From contig JAMWBU010000017.1 of NCBI GenBank assembly GCA_023819255.1, forward strand, positions 1 to 41,116: a stretch of 41,116 bases of DNA, given 5' to 3'. The DNA comes from Candidatus Omnitrophota bacterium. GTDB taxonomy: Bacteria > Ratteibacteria > UBA8468 > B48-G9 > DTJG01. This document shows positions 38,720-41,116 of this stretch, piece by piece. How positions within the stretch are numbered: position 1 is the stretch's first letter; each line of letters begins with the position of its first letter. The position numbers and the translations under genes were made by a program. Below the pieces are notes generated by a model. The model was not told the DNA's origin. It did no database searches and saw nothing but the letters and a program-made list of their open reading frames with translations.

Positions 38720-39749
38720 AAAAGATTTGCCCTTTGATATCGAATCCATTGTTAACAAGGCGCTTGAAGAACTGAATGGAATGGACAGGGATGCCGATCT
38801 TGAAAAATGGCGGCTTAAATACTTTGGAAGGAAAGGAATTTTTGCAGACCTTACGGGTAGTATTCCAAAGATAGAACAATCTCTCAGACCAATTGCAGGA
38901 ACAAAAATTAATAGCGCTAAGAGACAGTTAAATGCGGCTTTTGAGGAAAAAAAGAAAAGAGTTTCCTGCGGAGTTGAAGCAAATTCTGAAATTAAGATGA
39001 ATTTTACACTAAGTGGCCTGAAACCGGATTACGGCTCTCTTCATCCGATTACACTTGTTTCCAGAGAAATCGTCAGAATTTTCCATGGCCTTGGTTTCGG
39101 AGTGCATACAGGCCCTGAAATAGAAACAGATTTTTATAATTTTGAAGCCCTTAATATGCCGGTTGACCATCCTGCCAGAGATATGTGGGACACCTTTTAT
39201 CTTGATAGCAAGAGAAAAATTCTTTTAAGGACGCACACAAGTCCTGTTCAGATAAGAGTGCTTGAAAAATTGCCGGTTCCTTTGAGAATCATAGCTATTG
39301 GAAAGACATTCAGGAGAGACGCGTTTGACGCGTCTCACTCGCCTGTCTTTCATCAGGTTGAGGGTCTTATGGTCGGCTATGACATAACCTTCAGCAATCT
39401 GAAGGCGGTTCTGGCGTTTTTTCTCAGAGAACTGTTTGGGCCTGAAATAAAGATAAGATTTCTTCCATCCTATTTCCCATTTACTGAACCGAGCGCTGAG
39501 ATATCCATATCATGCGTTATTTGCGGCGGCAAGGGCTGCCAGACATGCGCCTGGTCGGGATGGCTTGAAATTCTTGGCGCGGGAATGGTTCATCCTGAAG
39601 TTTTTCGCAAATCAGGACTGAAAGATCCGCGATTAACCGGTTTCGCTTTTGGAGCAGGAATTGATAGAATAGCAATGATAAAATACAGGATAGACGACAT
39701 CAGGCATCTGTCTTTTAATGATATCCGTTTTTTGAACCAATTCAGATAA
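38712..39749 (+). CDS. pheS: Phenylalanyl-tRNA synthetase alpha subunit
   Basis: PheS is the catalytic class II synthetase subunit. The 345-residue protein has a coiled N-terminal part, HPITLVSREIVRIFHGLGF, GPEIETDFYNFEALNMP, motif 2 (IGKTFRRDAFDASHSPVFHQ) and motif 3 (LTGFAFGAGIDRIAMIKY). The insertion SCVICGGKGCQTCAWSGW holds four cysteines, as in the usual bacterial enzyme region. The ATG at 38712 has a GGGAG site at good spacing; ATG 38706 is too close. It overlaps the nadD stop by eight bases. pheT follows after four bases. Confidence 0.97.
   Translation: MAEKDLPFDIESIVNKALEELNGMDRDADLEKWRLKYFGRKGIFADLTGSIPKIEQSLRPIAGTKINSAKRQLNAAFEEKKKRVSCGVEANSEIKMNFTLSGLKPDYGSLHPITLVSREIVRIFHGLGFGVHTGPEIETDFYNFEALNMPVDHPARDMWDTFYLDSKRKILLRTHTSPVQIRVLEKLPVPLRIIAIGKTFRRDAFDASHSPVFHQVEGLMVGYDITFSNLKAVLAFFLRELFGPEIKIRFLPSYFPFTEPSAEISISCVICGGKGCQTCAWSGWLEILGAGMVHPEVFRKSGLKDPRLTGFAFGAGIDRIAMIKYRIDDIRHLSFNDIRFLNQFR
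39316..39336 (+). repeat. GC-rich inverted repeat inside pheS
   Basis: GAGACGCG and CGCGTCTC form an 8-bp perfect stem around a 5-base loop (TTTGA) within the codons for class II motif 2. It has no U-run and lies inside a conserved protein segment, so it may be a chance result of codon choice. Confidence 0.3.
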
Positions 39750-39753
39750 TGCG

Positions 39754-41116
39754 ATGAGATTCAGTGTAAAAGACCTTAAGCAGTATATAAAAGGTAGTTG
39801 TTCAGCGAGCGACATACAGCGTTGGTTGAGTATGCTTGGACTTAATCCGCAGACTTTCAAAGAAGACGATGATATTTTTCTGGAAATAGAAGTTCCTGCC
39901 AATAGAGGAGACCTTCTGAGTGCCATCGGTATTATCAGGGCAATTGCGCCATTCGGTGGGATTGAACCTCTGTATCCAGACAGGTCGATAGCGGAAGAAT
40001 CAAAAAGACTTATGGATGTGGAAATAGAATCTGCTCTGGATTGTCCTTTTTATTCGGGAAGAATCATTGAAAACATAAAGGTCAGACCTTCGCCTGATTG
40101 GCTTGTTGCAAAAGTTTCCGCAGCCGGATTTCGCAGCGTCAACAATATTGTCGATATAACCAACCTTGTGCTGTGGGAGTTAGGACAACCGCTACACGCG
40201 TTTGATCTGGATATGCTTGAAGAAAGGATAATTGTCAGGCGAGCCAGAAGCGGTGAACAGATTATAACCATTGATGGCGAGAAAAGAGAGCTTTCTTCTG
40301 AAGTTCTGGTGATCGCTGATATTGAAAAACCGGTCGCGATAGCCGGAATAATGGGTGGGCTGAATACAGAGGTGACAGAGAAAACAAAGACCCTTTTTAT
40401 AGAAAGCGCTTTTTTTGACCCATCAAGAGTGAGAAAATCTTCAAAATTTCTTGGTCTTTCCACAGACGCTTCAGCAAGGTTTGAGAAAAGGGCAGACCCT
40501 TCTCTTATCATTCCTGCTCTTGATAGATGCTGCAAACTCATTCAACAGGAGTGCGGTGGCAGGATTTCTGTGTTAATCAACGCTGGCAAAAATCTGGCAG
40601 AGAAAAAAACCGTGGTTGTAGATAATCACAGGATTGCATCATATCTTGGATGCAAAATTCCAGTGGATTTTGCGGCCAGCATATTGAAAAAGCTTGATTT
40701 TCGGGTTAGCGTGGAGTCCGATGCAATGACTGTGGAAATAAACGAGGGCAGAACCGACATAGAAACTGATGTGGATATTATAGAGGAGATAGCGAAGTAT
40801 TGGGGATACGATAGAATTCCGGAAAAAATGCCTGTGGCATCAATTGCTTTCACCCCGTCAAATCCTGAGTTTATGCGGCTTGACATTTTGAAGGACTTTC
40901 TTACAAGAATTGGTTTTACTGAAGTTATCAATACAGGATTGGCAGATGAAAATGAACTGGATTTTTCCTGTAATTCATCAGCAGTTGAAATTATAAACCC
41001 GCTTTCTAAAAACTATTCTTTTCTGAGAAACTCTTTGATTCCTGGAATCTTGAAAAATTTCAGGGACAACCACAACAGGAAAATCGGAAGCGCTTCGATC
41101 TTTGAAATTGGAAACA
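39754..41116 (+). CDS. pheT: Phenylalanyl-tRNA synthetase beta subunit, 3' truncated
   Basis: The frame opens at ATG 39754, four bases after pheS, and runs off the right edge with about 454 codons present. It begins MRFSVKDLKQYI and then passes, after residue 40, straight to IFLEIEVPANRGDLLSAIGI, the usual B3-region strand. The EMAP II-like tRNA-binding OB domain (B2, about 110 residues) that bacterial PheT carries between these blocks is absent. Later blocks NIVDITNLVLWELGQPLHAF, IAGIMGGLNTEVT, STDASARFEKRADP and TDVDIIEEIAKYWGYDRIP are normal. PheT is structural and makes tRNA contacts; the C-terminal ferredoxin-fold anticodon-binding domain is outside the window. Confidence 0.95.
   Translation, partial: MRFSVKDLKQYIKGSCSASDIQRWLSMLGLNPQTFKEDDDIFLEIEVPANRGDLLSAIGIIRAIAPFGGIEPLYPDRSIAEESKRLMDVEIESALDCPFYSGRIIENIKVRPSPDWLVAKVSAAGFRSVNNIVDITNLVLWELGQPLHAFDLDMLEERIIVRRARSGEQIITIDGEKRELSSEVLVIADIEKPVAIAGIMGGLNTEVTEKTKTLFIESAFFDPSRVRKSSKFLGLSTDASARFEKRADPSLIIPALDRCCKLIQQECGGRISVLINAGKNLAEKKTVVVDNHRIASYLGCKIPVDFAASILKKLDFRVSVESDAMTVEINEGRTDIETDVDIIEEIAKYWGYDRIPEKMPVASIAFTPSNPEFMRLDILKDFLTRIGFTEVINTGLADENELDFSCNSSAVEIINPLSKNYSFLRNSLIPGILKNFRDNHNRKIGSASIFEIGN

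Overview
This AT-rich window comes from a bacterial chromosome. All 35 recognisable genes lie on the plus strand and are tightly packed; ATGA start/stop overlaps or gaps of a few bases are the rule. No gene-free stretch exceeds about 154 bp, and I saw no tRNA, rRNA, CRISPR array, insertion sequence or phage gene. The content is mainly housekeeping: lysine/cell wall through LL-diaminopimelate aminotransferase, purine, branched-chain amino acid, thiamine, NAD, tyrosine and proline synthesis, and translation. LL-DAP aminotransferase, a signal-peptide TPR/HEAT protein, a lone GerMN protein and many glycosidase- or isomerase-like orphans suggest an uncultivated free-living lineage outside the well-studied phyla. 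I cannot name the phylum from the sequence alone.

Layout. 1-4.5 kb: the 3' part of an exported beta-propeller-like protein, a B12-binding radical SAM protein and a glycoside-hydrolase-like TIM barrel protein. 4.5-6.9 kb: exonuclease VII (xseA, xseB) and radC. 6.9-9.6 kb: two tandem paralogous MFS transporters. 9.6-17.4 kb: a uroporphyrinogen-decarboxylase-fold protein that is not HemE, an AddB-like/AddA-like helicase-nuclease pair and a fucose/arabinose-isomerase-like protein. 17.4-21.8 kb: GerMN protein, rpmE, prfA, an exported TPR/HEAT/coiled-coil protein and prmC. 21.9-26.8 kb: murA, dapB, dapL, purE and a LacD-like aldolase. 26.8-34.3 kb: pfkA, ilvD, thiC, def, nadB and a GltD-family oxidoreductase. 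34.4-41.1 kb: a slipin, tyrA, proB, proA, nadD, pheS and the 5' part of pheT.

Functional threads. xseAB, radC and the AddAB-like pair form a dispersed DNA-repair set. rpmE-prfA-prmC links ribosome assembly and termination: PrmC methylates the GGQ glutamine of release factors. murA-dapB-dapL supplies UDP-MurNAc and meso-DAP precursors. The aldolase and Pfk could act consecutively on a hexose phosphate. ilvD-thiC-def-nadB are joined by successive 4-base overlaps and look like one transcript. The clearest promoters precede dapL (24015-24043) and the slipin (34375-34403); the latter follows a perfect 14-bp palindrome.

No clearly new multi-gene system is evident. The most unusual items are a PheT that lacks the tRNA-binding OB domain (B2), the tandem MFS pair with its own conserved motifs, the unclassified UROD-like and isomerase-like enzymes around the AddAB-like pair, the TPR/HEAT protein between prfA and prmC, and a prmC without a usable ATG.
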